Shown here piece by piece: positions 19,158 through 28,173 of a stretch of DNA of 48,789 nt (position 1 is its first letter; each line of letters starts with the position of its first letter). A model generated the notes under the pieces. The model saw only the letters and a program-made list of their open reading frames with translations, ran no database searches and was not told the DNA's origin. The position numbers were made by a program, and so were the translations under genes. Source of the DNA: Bibersteinia trehalosi (GTDB taxonomy: Bacteria > Pseudomonadota > Gammaproteobacteria > Enterobacterales > Pasteurellaceae); contig NZ_SMAM01000007.1 of the NCBI RefSeq assembly GCF_004346205.1, positions 96,457 through 145,245 of the forward strand, in the 5' to 3' direction.

Positions 19158-19901
19158 ATGACAAAATTTAAACAGCTTATCTTGGTTGCTGCAGCATTTA
19201 TGCTTGTTGGGTGTTCTTCTGCATTAAATGAAGATGGTACGCGTAACGATCCACTTGAAGGTTTTAATCGTGCTATGTGGAAGGTTAATTATGAATATCT
19301 TGACCCTTATGTATTAGAGCCTGTCGCAAAAGGTTGGAAAGAGTATGTACCAAGCCCAATTAAAACGGGCTTGGTTAATGTTGCCAATAACCTTGACGAA
19401 CCAGCAAGTTTTGTCAATCGCTTATTAGAAGGGGAAGGACAAAAAGCGATGGTGCACTTCAGCCGTTTTTGGATTAACTCTATCTTTGGGTTAGGTGGTT
19501 TAATTGATTTTGCCAGTTTAACCAACGATCTTAAACTAGAGAATGGGCATCGCTCTTTTGGTGATACTTTAGGAAGTTATAATGTACCAACGGGCAGTTA
19601 TGTCATGCTACCTGCTTATGGTGCAGCAACACCGCGACAAGATCTCGGTGGTATAGTGGATAGTACTTATCCAGTGTTATCACTACTTGCTACGCCATGG
19701 TCTGTTGCAAAATTTACTGTGCAAGGAGTTGATAAACGAGCTGCGTTAATTGGGCAAGAGGCATTGCTTAAGCAATCAGCCGACCCTTATGTTACATTTC
19801 GTGAGGCCTATTTTCAAAATTTAGAGTTTAAAGTGAAAGATGGCAAAGTTGAAAGTAGTCAAGAAACTTTGTCGGAAGATGAACTGAAAGATATTGATTA
19901 A
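19158..19901 (+). CDS. mlaA: MlaA (VacJ) outer-membrane lipoprotein
   Basis: The 247-aa lipoprotein has a lipobox MLVGC (Cys19). The domain begins DPLEGFNRAMWKVNYEYLD and includes PVAKGWKEYVPSPIKTGLVNVANNLDEPASFVNRLLEG, FGDTLGSYNVPTGSYVMLPAYG and SPLR-like TPRQDLGG. MlaA removes mislocalised phospholipids from the outer leaflet of the outer membrane and passes them to MlaC. It lies 10 bp after ycbL. A perfect terminator follows. Confidence 0.95.
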   Translation: MTKFKQLILVAAAFMLVGCSSALNEDGTRNDPLEGFNRAMWKVNYEYLDPYVLEPVAKGWKEYVPSPIKTGLVNVANNLDEPASFVNRLLEGEGQKAMVHFSRFWINSIFGLGGLIDFASLTNDLKLENGHRSFGDTLGSYNVPTGSYVMLPAYGAATPRQDLGGIVDSTYPVLSLLATPWSVAKFTVQGVDKRAALIGQEALLKQSADPYVTFREAYFQNLEFKVKDGKVESSQETLSEDELKDID

Positions 19902-19907
19902 TAAAAT

Positions 19908-19939
19908 AAACCCTGAAATTATTTTCAGGGTTTATTTTT
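19908..19939 (+). terminator. Rho-independent terminator after mlaA
   Basis: AAACCCTGAAA and TTTCAGGGTTT, eleven perfect pairs, followed by ATTTTT. The 75 bp beyond it, up to kdsB, hold nothing I recognise. Confidence 0.88.
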
Positions 19940-20014
19940 AAATGCTTTAATATCTAAGACCAATTTTGACCTAAAAGATAACCAAAAGGCATGTTGAGTA
20001 AAATTCGATTGTTG

Positions 20015-20779
20015 TTATATCGCTTGTTTAGTAAGAATTTCTCTTACCCGAGCTAAATCTTCCGCGGTATCTACCCCCACTTCAGGCGCTTGTTTTGCAA
20101 GCTCTAAATGAATTTTCTCACCATACCATAATGCACGCAGTTGTTCTAAGCTTTCAAGTTGTTCTAATTGTGTTGGCTGCCAAGCGACATACTGTTTCAC
20201 AAAGCCTGCTCGGTAAGCATAGATGCCAATATGGCGGAGATACTGTTGGCTTGCGACAAAAGCATCATCACAATGAGCAAAATGATCACGAGCAAAAGGA
20301 ATAGATGCACGAGAGAAATAGAGCGCCATTCCATTTTTGTCGGTTAAGGTTTTAACCACATTGGGGTTAAACAGTTCTTCTTTGGTTTCAAGTTTAACCG
20401 CAAGGGTTGCCATATTCACTTGATGGCGATCTAAATTTTCCGCTACTTGAGCTACTATCATTGGGGGAATTAGCGGCTCATCGCCTTGTACATTGACAAT
20501 AATTTCATCATCAGCAATGTGCATTTTCTCAATTACTTCCGCAAGGCGTTCGGTGCCAGAATTGTGTTTATCTGAAGTGAGACAAACTTCACCACCAAAG
20601 CTTTTAACAACGCTTTCAATTTCAGGGTGATCAGTTGCTACAATCACTCGGCTTGCCCCTGCTTGTTGAGCTTTTTCCCAAACGTGTTGAATCATTGGTT
20701 TGCCAACAATATCCAATAATGGCTTGCGAGGTAAGCGACTAGAAGCATAGCGAGCAGGGATAATAACAGTAAATTGCAT
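20015..20779 (-). CDS. kdsB: CMP-Kdo synthetase (3-deoxy-manno-octulosonate cytidylyltransferase)
   Basis: The 254-aa cytoplasmic enzyme activates Kdo with CTP for lipid A–core synthesis. It starts [33 protein letters not shown], the nucleotide-binding signature. [14 protein letters not shown] and HIGIYAYR are further family motifs. Normal length (E. coli 248 aa). It is the last gene of a minus-strand run ydjA–epmC–kdsB, 41 bp after epmC. An uptake signal (GACCGCTTGT) lies in that gap. Confidence 0.96.
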   Translation of the reverse strand: MQFTVIIPARYASSRLPRKPLLDIVGKPMIQHVWEKAQQAGASRVIVATDHPEIESVVKSFGGEVCLTSDKHNSGTERLAEVIEKMHIADDEIIVNVQGDEPLIPPMIVAQVAENLDRHQVNMATLAVKLETKEELFNPNVVKTLTDKNGMALYFSRASIPFARDHFAHCDDAFVASQQYLRHIGIYAYRAGFVKQYVAWQPTQLEQLESLEQLRALWYGEKIHLELAKQAPEVGVDTAEDLARVREILTKQAI

Positions 20780-20820
20780 AATGTTTCCTTTGTTATTTTT
20801 TGCGAAAAAGAGACCGCTTG

Positions 20821-21387
20821 TTAAATTCTTGATATATCAAATTGGGTTAAATCAATTGTATTGGGAGTACCATAAAATTGGCAAAGCGCCTGACGCAAAG
20901 TTTCTGCACGTTTTGGTAGACCTTTTTCTGCGTAAGTTTTAACTTGTTCGTACACTGCTTGCTTGAATGCAGAATTATCGCCAGCGTCACCAGTAAGGTT
21001 ATCGGCACTGGCGAAATAGCGGAAACCGGCAGCAGTCGCTAAAATCCACTCAATTGCTTGCGGTTTTACTTCTACTTGTTCAAATTCACGTTGGCGTTCG
21101 GCTGATCTGCCATCAGGCTCATACCAATAGCCAAAATCTTCTAATCCCCAACGAGCACGTCCTGCTACTAGCCAGTGAGCAATTTCGTGTAAAGCACTAC
21201 TGTAATAGCCATGTGCGAATAAAATGACATTGTAATCTCGCTCGCTTGCTACCCCACCTTCATCTAAATGGGCGGGTAAGTAGATTGGGTAATCCCCGCC
21301 TTTTTCTAAGCGTGTATTGTATTCTTTCGCAAAGCAGTTATCAAAAATCTGAATTAAATCTTGATAGTCGTGTTGATCTTGGTTCAT
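20821..21387 (-). CDS. epmC: Elongation factor P hydroxylase EpmC (YfcM)
   Basis: The 188-aa protein matches the EpmC/YfcM family (DUF462). EpmC hydroxylates the β-lysyl-lysine of translation factor EF-P. A possible metal site is [31 protein letters not shown] near residues 64–95. [28 protein letters not shown] is another conserved block. It starts 3 bp after the ydjA stop, so the two are co-transcribed. Confidence 0.9.
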   Translation of the reverse strand: MNQDQHDYQDLIQIFDNCFAKEYNTRLEKGGDYPIYLPAHLDEGGVASERDYNVILFAHGYYSSALHEIAHWLVAGRARWGLEDFGYWYEPDGRSAERQREFEQVEVKPQAIEWILATAAGFRYFASADNLTGDAGDNSAFKQAVYEQVKTYAEKGLPKRAETLRQALCQFYGTPNTIDLTQFDISRI

Positions 21388-21390
21388 TTT

Positions 21391-21951
21391 TTATCCCTCT
21401 AGGTAGCAGACAAAGCCTTCTGTATTTTCAGTTTCAGTTGCTGTTGTAATTTCCGCTTTATCTTGTGGGGAACCAATTAAAATTAGTCCGATTACTTTTT
21501 CATTTTCTTTACATGTCAGCATTTCACGCATTGCTTTGCCTTGCACCCAATGTTTGCTGATCCATACTGTTTCGAAGCCTTGAACATTCGCGGCAAGTTG
21601 TAACGCATAAGTTGCACAACCTGTTGTTACCATCTGTTCCCAAGCAGGAACTTTTTTATTTTGGTCATCCAGTTTGGCAATAGCCGCAACAACGGTTGGT
21701 GCTTGTGAGGAAAGTTTTTCTGCTTTTTCTAAGCCTCGTTCGCCTAAATCAAATTCAGTGACAGCCGCAAGCAATGCTTGATACAGTGCTTGCTTATTCT
21801 CAATAACGACAAAACGATAAGGTTTTAATCTGCCGTGATCGGGCGCTCGCAGGGCTGCTTTAAACATGTGCTCAAGTTGATCGCGGTTTGGCGCAATATT
21901 GCCAAATTTTTTGCATGAACGGCGGCGTTGTAAGAAATCTAAGGTGTTCAT
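21391..21951 (-). CDS. ydjA: Nitroreductase-family FMN oxidoreductase YdjA
   Basis: The 186-aa protein is a small nitroreductase. It starts MNTLDFLQRRRSCKKF, with the FMN-phosphate-binding Arg cluster, followed by ALRAPDHGRLKPYRFVVI, a near-exact YdjA family motif. GCATYALQLAANVQGFETVWISK is the second conserved block. YdjA proteins reduce quinones and nitro compounds with NAD(P)H; the natural substrate is not known. It is first in the ydjA–epmC–kdsB run. Confidence 0.9.
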   Translation of the reverse strand: MNTLDFLQRRRSCKKFGNIAPNRDQLEHMFKAALRAPDHGRLKPYRFVVIENKQALYQALLAAVTEFDLGERGLEKAEKLSSQAPTVVAAIAKLDDQNKKVPAWEQMVTTGCATYALQLAANVQGFETVWISKHWVQGKAMREMLTCKENEKVIGLILIGSPQDKAEITTATETENTEGFVCYLEG

Positions 21952-22058
21952 ATAAGGCTTCTCGAATGATAAAAAGACGCAAAATCATAACATAATTTGT
22001 TAATTTCCGCCTGAATTTGTGGTAGCTTACACTGCAATTTTTCCGATAGGAGGTATTA

Positions 22059-23930
22059 ATGATTATAAAAATTTTTAAAGGGCTATATCGTGCTTTTTGC
22101 TGTGTGCGGGAATTTACGGTAAGCCTATTTTTTATTTTATTTGTGCTGGCATTTTTTGCTTTTACTTCGTTACTTAGTAGTGATAGTAGTAAATCAAAAA
22201 ATGCAGATCCAGCTTTTCAAAGCGGGGCATTAACGCTTAATTTTGATGGTTATCTTGCAGATAACCATGATGAATTTGCCGATTTTCGCCGTTTTTTACA
22301 GTCAGAAATTGGCAATGGGAGTGAACCGCTCAAAATCTCAACCTTTGATGTTGTACAGGCAATCCGTAAAGCAGCAAAAGATAGCCGGATTAAAGGCATT
22401 GTATTAGATTTGAAGAATTTCTCTGGGGGGGATATTGCCTCGCTCACCTATGTAGGTAACGTATTGCAAGAATTTAAGCAGTCAGGGAAATCCGTGATTG
22501 CTGTGGGAGACTTGTTTAGTCAAAAACAATATTATCTGGCAAGCTTTGCAGACAATATTTATCTGAATAAATCGGGAATGGTTGAGCTACAAGGGTTGAG
22601 TTATTCTAATCTCTATTTCAAATCATTATTAGAGAAAATTGAGGCTGTACCCTATGTTTTTCGAGTTGGGACTTATAAATCAGCGGTTGAACCATTTTTG
22701 CGTGACAATATGTCTTCTGAAGCTAAAGCAAATGCTCAATTATGGTTAAGTAAACTCTGGCAAAATATGCGAGATAACATTGCGAAAAACCGTGAAATAA
22801 ACGCAGAAAATGTTGTTCTCGCTCCAGAGAAATTATTGCAGCAATATCGCGCTTTAAAAGGTGATGACGCAGAATTCGCGCTTAAGCAAGGATGGATTAC
22901 ACAAAGCCTTAGCAGCCGAGAAATTAAGCAGAAATTAATTGAGACTTTTGGTAAACATCCTAAACGGGGCTATCAGCATATTGAATATTTAGATTATGCT
23001 GCAGAATTACCCGATCGCTTTAACCTTAAATCACAAGAGAAAATAGCTGTGGTTAATGTAGAAGGGGAAATCGTTTGGGGTAAAGGAGACGAAAACAGTG
23101 CGGGAAGTGATGAAATTGTACAATTATTACACCAAGCTCGGGCTGATGAGAGTGTGCAAGGCGTCATTCTCCGTGTTAATAGTCCTGGTGGTAGTGCGGT
23201 GGCTTCTGAGTTAATTCGCCAAGCAACAGAAGATCTTCAACATGCAGGTAAACCCGTGGTTATCTCTATGGGGGGAATGGCAGCTTCAGGAGGTTATTGG
23301 ATTTCTGCTACTGCGGATAAAATTATTGCAGCACCAACAACATTGACTGGCTCTATTGGTATTTTTGGATTATCTGTAAATTTAGAAAAGACTGCCAAGA
23401 AAGTTGGGGTTAGTGAAGATGGTATTGCAACCTCGCCATTAGCGCGGCAATCGGCATTAAAGCCATTAGATAAAACACATGCTGAGATGATCCAAATTAG
23501 CATTGAAAACGGCTATGATCGTTTTTTAGCTCTGGTGGCTAAGGGTCGTAAGATGAGTAAAGCTGAAGTGGATAAAGTGGCACAAGGACAAGTTTGGCTA
23601 GGTGAAACTGCATTGACACATGGCTTGGTAGATCAACTAGGCGATTTTGACGATGCCTATGATGTACTTAAATCGCTGATTAATGCCAAACGTAAAGCAC
23701 AGAATCTAGCTGAACGTGATAGCTTCACAGTACAATGGTTTATTGAACAAAAAGAAGATTTCTTTAGTCAGTTAATGCGTGATTTTAAAATGAAAGCGAA
23801 ATTGGATTTATCTATGTTGCTTGATAGTCCACTAGCTGGAAAAATTAAACAACAAAGTAATCTTTTAAATAAATTTAACGACCCAAAACAGAGTTATCTT
23901 TACTGCCTAAATTGTGGCAGTGTCAATTAG
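22059..23930 (+). CDS. sppA: Signal peptide peptidase SppA (protease IV), long form
   Basis: The 623-aa membrane-anchored serine protease has an N-terminal transmembrane segment (about residues 19–40) and two tandem S49 domains. The Ser/Lys dyad is split between halves as in E. coli: Lys207 in RVGTYKSAVEPF and Ser410 in GGMAASGGYW. VNSPGGSAVASELIR precedes the serine. It degrades cleaved signal peptides in the membrane. A strong ribosome-binding site (TAGGAGGT) precedes the ATG. An inverted pair of uptake signals follows as a likely terminator. Confidence 0.96.
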   Translation: MIIKIFKGLYRAFCCVREFTVSLFFILFVLAFFAFTSLLSSDSSKSKNADPAFQSGALTLNFDGYLADNHDEFADFRRFLQSEIGNGSEPLKISTFDVVQAIRKAAKDSRIKGIVLDLKNFSGGDIASLTYVGNVLQEFKQSGKSVIAVGDLFSQKQYYLASFADNIYLNKSGMVELQGLSYSNLYFKSLLEKIEAVPYVFRVGTYKSAVEPFLRDNMSSEAKANAQLWLSKLWQNMRDNIAKNREINAENVVLAPEKLLQQYRALKGDDAEFALKQGWITQSLSSREIKQKLIETFGKHPKRGYQHIEYLDYAAELPDRFNLKSQEKIAVVNVEGEIVWGKGDENSAGSDEIVQLLHQARADESVQGVILRVNSPGGSAVASELIRQATEDLQHAGKPVVISMGGMAASGGYWISATADKIIAAPTTLTGSIGIFGLSVNLEKTAKKVGVSEDGIATSPLARQSALKPLDKTHAEMIQISIENGYDRFLALVAKGRKMSKAEVDKVAQGQVWLGETALTHGLVDQLGDFDDAYDVLKSLINAKRKAQNLAERDSFTVQWFIEQKEDFFSQLMRDFKMKAKLDLSMLLDSPLAGKIKQQSNLLNKFNDPKQSYLYCLNCGSVN

Positions 23931-23959
23931 TGATTGTCGCTAAATTAATTATCTAAAGT

Positions 23960-24024
23960 ACAAGCGGTCATTTCCTTACAAAATTTTGCAAAAAAGGGCG
24001 TAGAAGTGACCGCTTGTTTTGTTT
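23960..24024 (+). terminator. Inverted uptake-signal pair after sppA, probable terminator
   Basis: ACAAGCGGTCA (23960–23970) and TGACCGCTTGT (24007–24017) are perfect inverse copies of the Apl-type DNA uptake signal, followed by TTTGTTT. The 36-base loop is long for a terminator. Confidence 0.6.
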
Positions 24025-24060
24025 AAAATAGTTCAACTTTTCTTGCTTGAGCTGCGAATT

Positions 24061-24609
24061 ATGAAATTCAATATCCCTACCTACCTAACTATTTTCCGCG
24101 TTGTACTTATTCCACTGTTTGTTGTGGCATTTTATCTCCCATTTAAATATTCACCAGAGCTTACTACCTTAATTTTCTTTATTGCCTCTATTACTGACTG
24201 GTTTGACGGTTATCTTGCTCGTAAATGGAATCAAACCACACGATTAGGCGCATTTTTAGACCCTGTGGCAGACAAAGTTTTAGTGGCGGTTGCTTTGGTA
24301 TGTGTGGTTGAGCACTACCATACTTGGTGGATAAGTATCCCAGCGGCAATTATGATTTCTCGTGAAATTATTATTTCGGCATTGCGTGAATGGATGGCAG
24401 AAATTGGTGAAAGAGCAAATGTGGCGGTCTCTATTTGGGGAAAAGTGAAAACCACTGCACAAATGTTTGCTTTGGGGGGATTACTTTGGCGACAAAGTGA
24501 AACAATGGAAATGCTTGCCTTTATTTTGCTTTATGTTGCGGCAGGATTAACGATTTGGTCTATGTTGCAGTATTTGAAAGCCTCAAAAGGCAGTTTATTG
24601 AAATCGTAA
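24061..24609 (+). CDS. pgsA: CDP-diacylglycerol–glycerol-3-phosphate 3-phosphatidyltransferase
   Basis: The 182-aa integral membrane enzyme makes phosphatidylglycerol-phosphate. The CDP-alcohol phosphotransferase motif DGYLAR…G…D…D is seen in [11 protein letters not shown]…[12 protein letters not shown] (about residues 42–68). About four further hydrophobic segments follow. I use ATG 24061 because homology begins at [10 protein letters not shown]; a more upstream in-frame start would lie in the sppA terminator. A REP-like half element separates it from uvrC, its usual neighbour in enterics. Confidence 0.94.
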   Translation: MKFNIPTYLTIFRVVLIPLFVVAFYLPFKYSPELTTLIFFIASITDWFDGYLARKWNQTTRLGAFLDPVADKVLVAVALVCVVEHYHTWWISIPAAIMISREIIISALREWMAEIGERANVAVSIWGKVKTTAQMFALGGLLWRQSETMEMLAFILLYVAAGLTIWSMLQYLKASKGSLLKS

Positions 24610-24628
24610 TGTGCTGTAAAAAATAATT

Positions 24629-24654
24629 GTAGGGGCGGACCGATGTGTCCGCCC
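24629..24654 (+). repeat. REP-like element between pgsA and uvrC
   Basis: A single 26-bp arm starting GTAGGGGCGGACCGATGTGT and ending CCGCCC. The internal inverted repeat GGGCGGAC/GTCCGCCC forms a tight hairpin. Identical to the arms at 26540, 37601 and 39623. Confidence 0.85.
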
Positions 24655-24673
24655 GATATTTTGGTGATATCCT

Positions 24674-26509
24674 ATGTCGCAATTTGACCCCAAATCCTTC
24701 CTTGCTAATGTTTCTCACAACGCTGGTGTTTATCGTATGTATAACGATAAAGGCGAAATTATCTATGTGGGCAAAGCAAAAGACTTAAAAAAACGCCTTT
24801 CTAGCTATTTCCGAGCTAATCTTTCCAGCCGTAAAACTGAAGCGTTAGTGGCAAATATCGCCCATATTGAAACCACCATCACCCATTCTGAAACCGAAGC
24901 CTTATTGCTGGAACATAATTACATTAAGGAAAGTCAGCCAAAATACAATGTATTATTGCGTGATGATAAATCCTATCCCTATATTTTGCTGACCAAACAT
25001 CAGCATCCACGCCTTGCCAGTTTTAGAGGAAGCAAAAAAATCGCAGGCGAGTATTTTGGGCCTTATCCGAATGCAGGGGCAGTGCGAGAAACCTTGAATT
25101 TACTGCAAAAAATTTTCCCGATTCGTCAGTGTGAAGACAGCTACTATAAAAATCGTTCACGCCCTTGTTTGCAATATCAGATCGGGCGTTGCCTTGCCCC
25201 TTGTGTAGAAGGTTATTATTCGCAAGATGAGTACAATAATCAGGTGAATTTAGTCCGTCTGTTTTTGCAGGGGAAAGACCATCAGGTGGTGGAATATCTG
25301 ATCGGTAAAATGGAAAAAGCCGCCGAAGAGCTGGATTTTGAAATGGCGGCACGCTATCGGGATCAAATTCAGCAGGTGCGAGCGGTAACCGAAAAACAAT
25401 CTATTTCGCAAGACAGATTAGATGATCTGGATATTATTTCTATCGTCTATCAGCACGGTATTGCCTGTGTGCATATTTTATTTGTGCGTCAAGGCAAGGT
25501 GTTGGGTAATCGCAGCTATTTCCCCAAAGTGCCTAACCACACGGAATTAGCAGAATTGAGCGATACCTTTATCGGGCAGTTTTATTTGCAAATGAACCAG
25601 CACCGCACTATCCCAAATCAGATTGTGATTGACCAAAAAGTGAGTGAAAAATCTGCCCTAGAAGCGGTGCTGACCGAGCAAGCAGGACATAAAGTTACCA
25701 TTTCAGATAAAGTGCGTGGCGAAAAAAGCCGTTATTTAGCCCTTGCACATACCAATGCCGTGGCGGCACTGAATTTGCAATTAAAGCAAGATGATCGTAT
25801 TCACAAACGTTATGAAGCATTGCAAGCGGTGCTCAATTTAGAAAAAATTGCAAGAATGGAGTGCTTTGACATCAGCCATACAATGGGCGAGCAAACGGTC
25901 GCTTCTTGCGTGGTGTTTGATGAAAATGGCATTCTTAAATCCGATTACCGCCGTTTTAACATTGAAGGGATTACTGGCGGTGATGATTATGCGGCAATGG
26001 AACAAGTTTTGCTTAAACGCTATGATCGCCCACTTCCCCCTGAAAAAATTCCCGATATTATTTTTATTGATGGGGGTAAAGGGCAATTGAATCGAGCGTT
26101 GGAAACCTTTGCAAAATTGAACGTAGAATGGGATAAAACCCAACCGCTATTGATTGGCGTGGCAAAAGGGGTAGAACGCAAAGCAGGCTTAGAAACCTTG
26201 ATTATCAGCAAATGGGATAAGGAAATTCATCTGCCCCCCGACAGCCCAGCGTTACATTTAATCCAACATATTCGAGATGAAGCCCATAATTATGCGATAA
26301 ACGCCCACCGCAAAAAACGGCAAAAAGCCTTTACCGAAAGCGGTTTGGAAAGTATTGCCGGTGTCGGGGCAAAACGTCGCCAAGCGTTATTGAAATATCT
26401 TGGCGGAATGCAAGGGGTGAAATCCGCCACGCTGGAAGAGATTGAAAGCGTACCGGGCATTTCCAAAGCATTAGCGGAAGTGATTTTTGATACGTTAAGG
26501 AATGAGTAA
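24674..26509 (+). CDS. uvrC: Excinuclease ABC subunit C
   Basis: The 611-aa protein makes both incisions in nucleotide-excision repair. It has an N-terminal GIY-YIG nuclease ([27 protein letters not shown]), a Cys cluster (C…[14 protein letters not shown]), a UvrB-interacting UVR motif ([20 protein letters not shown] near residue 215), an RNase H-like C-terminal nuclease domain ([34 protein letters not shown]) and a C-terminal (HhH)2 domain ([16 protein letters not shown] … [13 protein letters not shown]). Length matches E. coli (610 aa). Identical REP-like half elements flank the gene. Confidence 0.97.
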   Translation: MSQFDPKSFLANVSHNAGVYRMYNDKGEIIYVGKAKDLKKRLSSYFRANLSSRKTEALVANIAHIETTITHSETEALLLEHNYIKESQPKYNVLLRDDKSYPYILLTKHQHPRLASFRGSKKIAGEYFGPYPNAGAVRETLNLLQKIFPIRQCEDSYYKNRSRPCLQYQIGRCLAPCVEGYYSQDEYNNQVNLVRLFLQGKDHQVVEYLIGKMEKAAEELDFEMAARYRDQIQQVRAVTEKQSISQDRLDDLDIISIVYQHGIACVHILFVRQGKVLGNRSYFPKVPNHTELAELSDTFIGQFYLQMNQHRTIPNQIVIDQKVSEKSALEAVLTEQAGHKVTISDKVRGEKSRYLALAHTNAVAALNLQLKQDDRIHKRYEALQAVLNLEKIARMECFDISHTMGEQTVASCVVFDENGILKSDYRRFNIEGITGGDDYAAMEQVLLKRYDRPLPPEKIPDIIFIDGGKGQLNRALETFAKLNVEWDKTQPLLIGVAKGVERKAGLETLIISKWDKEIHLPPDSPALHLIQHIRDEAHNYAINAHRKKRQKAFTESGLESIAGVGAKRRQALLKYLGGMQGVKSATLEEIESVPGISKALAEVIFDTLRNE

Positions 26510-26512
26510 GCC

Positions 26513-26565
26513 CACCCTACGGTAATTTGAAAAAACACCGTAGGGGCGGACCGATGTGTCCGCCC
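26513..26565 (+). repeat. REP-like element after uvrC with extra inverted repeat
   Basis: The 26540–26565 arm (GTAGGGGCGGACCGATGTGT…) is identical to the one upstream of uvrC. It is preceded by CCCTACGGT (26515–26523), the inverse of the ACCGTAGGG that spans its left end, so a larger hairpin can form just after the uvrC stop. Confidence 0.8.
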
Positions 26566-26613
26566 AAACAATAATAAGGAATAGGGTGATACACCGACAA
26601 AAAAGGAACACAA

Positions 26614-26928
26614 ATGCACTTTTCAGATTATCAAAAATGGGTTCGAGAATTTTATCAACAGCAAGGTTGGTATGAACGAGATGTTTTTCGTCGTTTGGCT
26701 TATCTTACCGAAGAGGTGGGCGAAGTTGCCGCCGCGGTGCGAGCGATAGAAATTGGCTATGAACGCCCAGATAAAGCGGATTTAAACGAAAAAGAAAAAC
26801 GTCAAGCTCTTATCGAAGAGCTTGGCGATGTGCTGGATAATCTTTGCGTGCTAGCGGATAAATACGGCATTGAATTAGAAGAGGTGATAGCTGTACATCA
26901 AGCCAAATTCAATAATCGATATAAATAA
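26614..26928 (+). CDS. MazG-like nucleotide pyrophosphohydrolase
   Basis: A 104-aa all-α protein with the MazG/dUTPase-like metal-binding pattern: LTEEVGEVAAAVRAIE (EExxE) and IEELGDVLDNLCVLAD (ExxD). Such short, single-domain MazG-like enzymes hydrolyse NTPs to NMP and pyrophosphate; the substrate is not predictable. It starts MHFSDYQKWVREFYQQQGW. Upstream lies the REP-like element after uvrC. An uptake-signal core (ACAAGCGGT) follows the stop. Confidence 0.82.
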   Translation: MHFSDYQKWVREFYQQQGWYERDVFRRLAYLTEEVGEVAAAVRAIEIGYERPDKADLNEKEKRQALIEELGDVLDNLCVLADKYGIELEEVIAVHQAKFNNRYK

Positions 26929-26953
26929 CAAGCGGTATAAAAATAGGTAAAAA

Positions 26954-27799
26954 ATGCTAAATCAGTTTGATAAATGGTTGATGAATCACCAGCCGAATTT
27001 ACAATTGCGTGGTATTCGTCGCTTTTGTGTTGAGTTTTGCTTTTTTGGATTAAAGGAAGCAAGGGCATGCTTGTTTGCAGGGATGTTTTTTGTGGCAATG
27101 TTTGTTGTGCCAAAAGCAGGCTTATTTGGTATACCGCGTTATGATATTTTGCTGGTTTTTGCATTGTTGATGCAAATCGTGATGTTAAAACTTAAGCTCG
27201 AAACTTGGGATGAACTGAAAGCTATTAGTTTGTTTCACTTAGTGGGTTTTGTGCTAGAAGTTTTTAAAACTTCAGTGCATATTCAGTCTTGGGCATATCC
27301 TGATTTTGCTTATACTAAAGTGCTGAATGTACCATTATTTACTGGGTTTATGTATGCGGCAGTTGGTTCATATATCATTCAAGCATGGCGATTATTTGAT
27401 CTTAAAATTTATCGCCACCCACCCTATTGGTTGGCAACACTTACAGCCTTATTGATTTATCTTAATTTCTTTACCCATCACTATTTAGGTGATTATCGCT
27501 GGTATATTGCTACTTTTGCACTTGGATTATACGCAAGAACGTTTGTGCAATTTACGCCTTACGATACTGCGCGAAAAATGCCACTATTACTCGCCTTTTT
27601 TCTAATAGGTTTCTTTATCTGGTTAGCAGAAAATTTAGGTACTTTTGCTGGGATCTGGCGTTATCCAAATCAGCTTGGCGCGTGGTCTATGGTGCATGTG
27701 AGTAAATGGAGTGCGTGGGCTCTATTGGTCATCATGACATTTACTATTGTCGTGCATCTAAAGCATATTAAAGCGAGTGTTAGCATCTCGAAAGACTAA
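26954..27799 (+). CDS. DUF817-family integral membrane protein
   Basis: The 281-aa protein has about eight hydrophobic segments. It matches what I recall of DUF817 (B. subtilis YoaT-like): FCFFGLKEARACLFAGMFF at the start, FKTSVHIQSWAYPDFAYTKVLNVPLFTGFMYAAVGSYI in the middle, and WLAENLGTFAGIWRYPNQLGAWSMVHVSKWSAWALLV near the end. The conserved Trp/His/Glu residues in membrane segments suggest a specific but unknown function. It is convergent with pgaD; an inverted uptake-signal pair lies between. Confidence 0.8.
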   Translation: MLNQFDKWLMNHQPNLQLRGIRRFCVEFCFFGLKEARACLFAGMFFVAMFVVPKAGLFGIPRYDILLVFALLMQIVMLKLKLETWDELKAISLFHLVGFVLEVFKTSVHIQSWAYPDFAYTKVLNVPLFTGFMYAAVGSYIIQAWRLFDLKIYRHPPYWLATLTALLIYLNFFTHHYLGDYRWYIATFALGLYARTFVQFTPYDTARKMPLLLAFFLIGFFIWLAENLGTFAGIWRYPNQLGAWSMVHVSKWSAWALLVIMTFTIVVHLKHIKASVSISKD

Positions 27800-27803
27800 A
27801 AAA

Positions 27804-27849
27804 ACAAGCGGTCAATTTTGCATATTTATTTGCAAAACTGACCGCTTGA
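27804..27849. terminator. Inverted uptake-signal pair, bidirectional terminator
   Basis: ACAAGCGGTCAATTTTGCA and TGCAAAACTGACCGCTTG are near-perfect inverse arms (about 18 bp, one mismatch) around ATATTTATT. A-rich sequence lies left and AAATAATATTATTTT right. It sits between the convergent DUF817 gene and pgaD. Confidence 0.75.
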
Positions 27850-27863
27850 ACTGAAAAATAATA

Positions 27864-28169
27864 TTATTTTAAATCATTATTTTCCTTATTTTTGGTATTG
27901 CGCTTACTTCTTGTAATCACAGCCCATAATATAGTTAGGATGAGTAATCCTAACACGATTAAAAACATCAGGCCTATTACATCAATAAAAATTAAATTAT
28001 CAATAATAGGAAGGTTAAGGATATGATCTGCATGGACGTAGATAAAGTATCCCACGTAAATCCACAATCCCCAGGTGATAATATCAATTAATATAGTTTT
28101 TAATTTTAATTTAAGTGGTAAGTTACGACTTTTATTAATTACCATTAATTTTTGTAATTTTCTTGGCAT
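27864..28169 (-). CDS. pgaD: PgaD, inner-membrane accessory subunit of PNAG synthase
   Basis: The 101-aa protein has two transmembrane helices (about residues 27–46 and 60–88), a basic N-terminus and a Lys/Asn-rich C-terminus, the PgaD plan. In E. coli PgaD pairs with PgaC and is needed for c-di-GMP-dependent poly-β-1,6-GlcNAc synthesis. Sequence identity in PgaD is low between species, so the call rests on size, topology and position 4 bp after pgaC. It is shorter than E. coli PgaD (137 aa). Confidence 0.88.
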   Translation of the reverse strand: MPRKLQKLMVINKSRNLPLKLKLKTILIDIITWGLWIYVGYFIYVHADHILNLPIIDNLIFIDVIGLMFLIVLGLLILTILWAVITRSKRNTKNKENNDLK

Positions 28170-28173
28170 ATAC

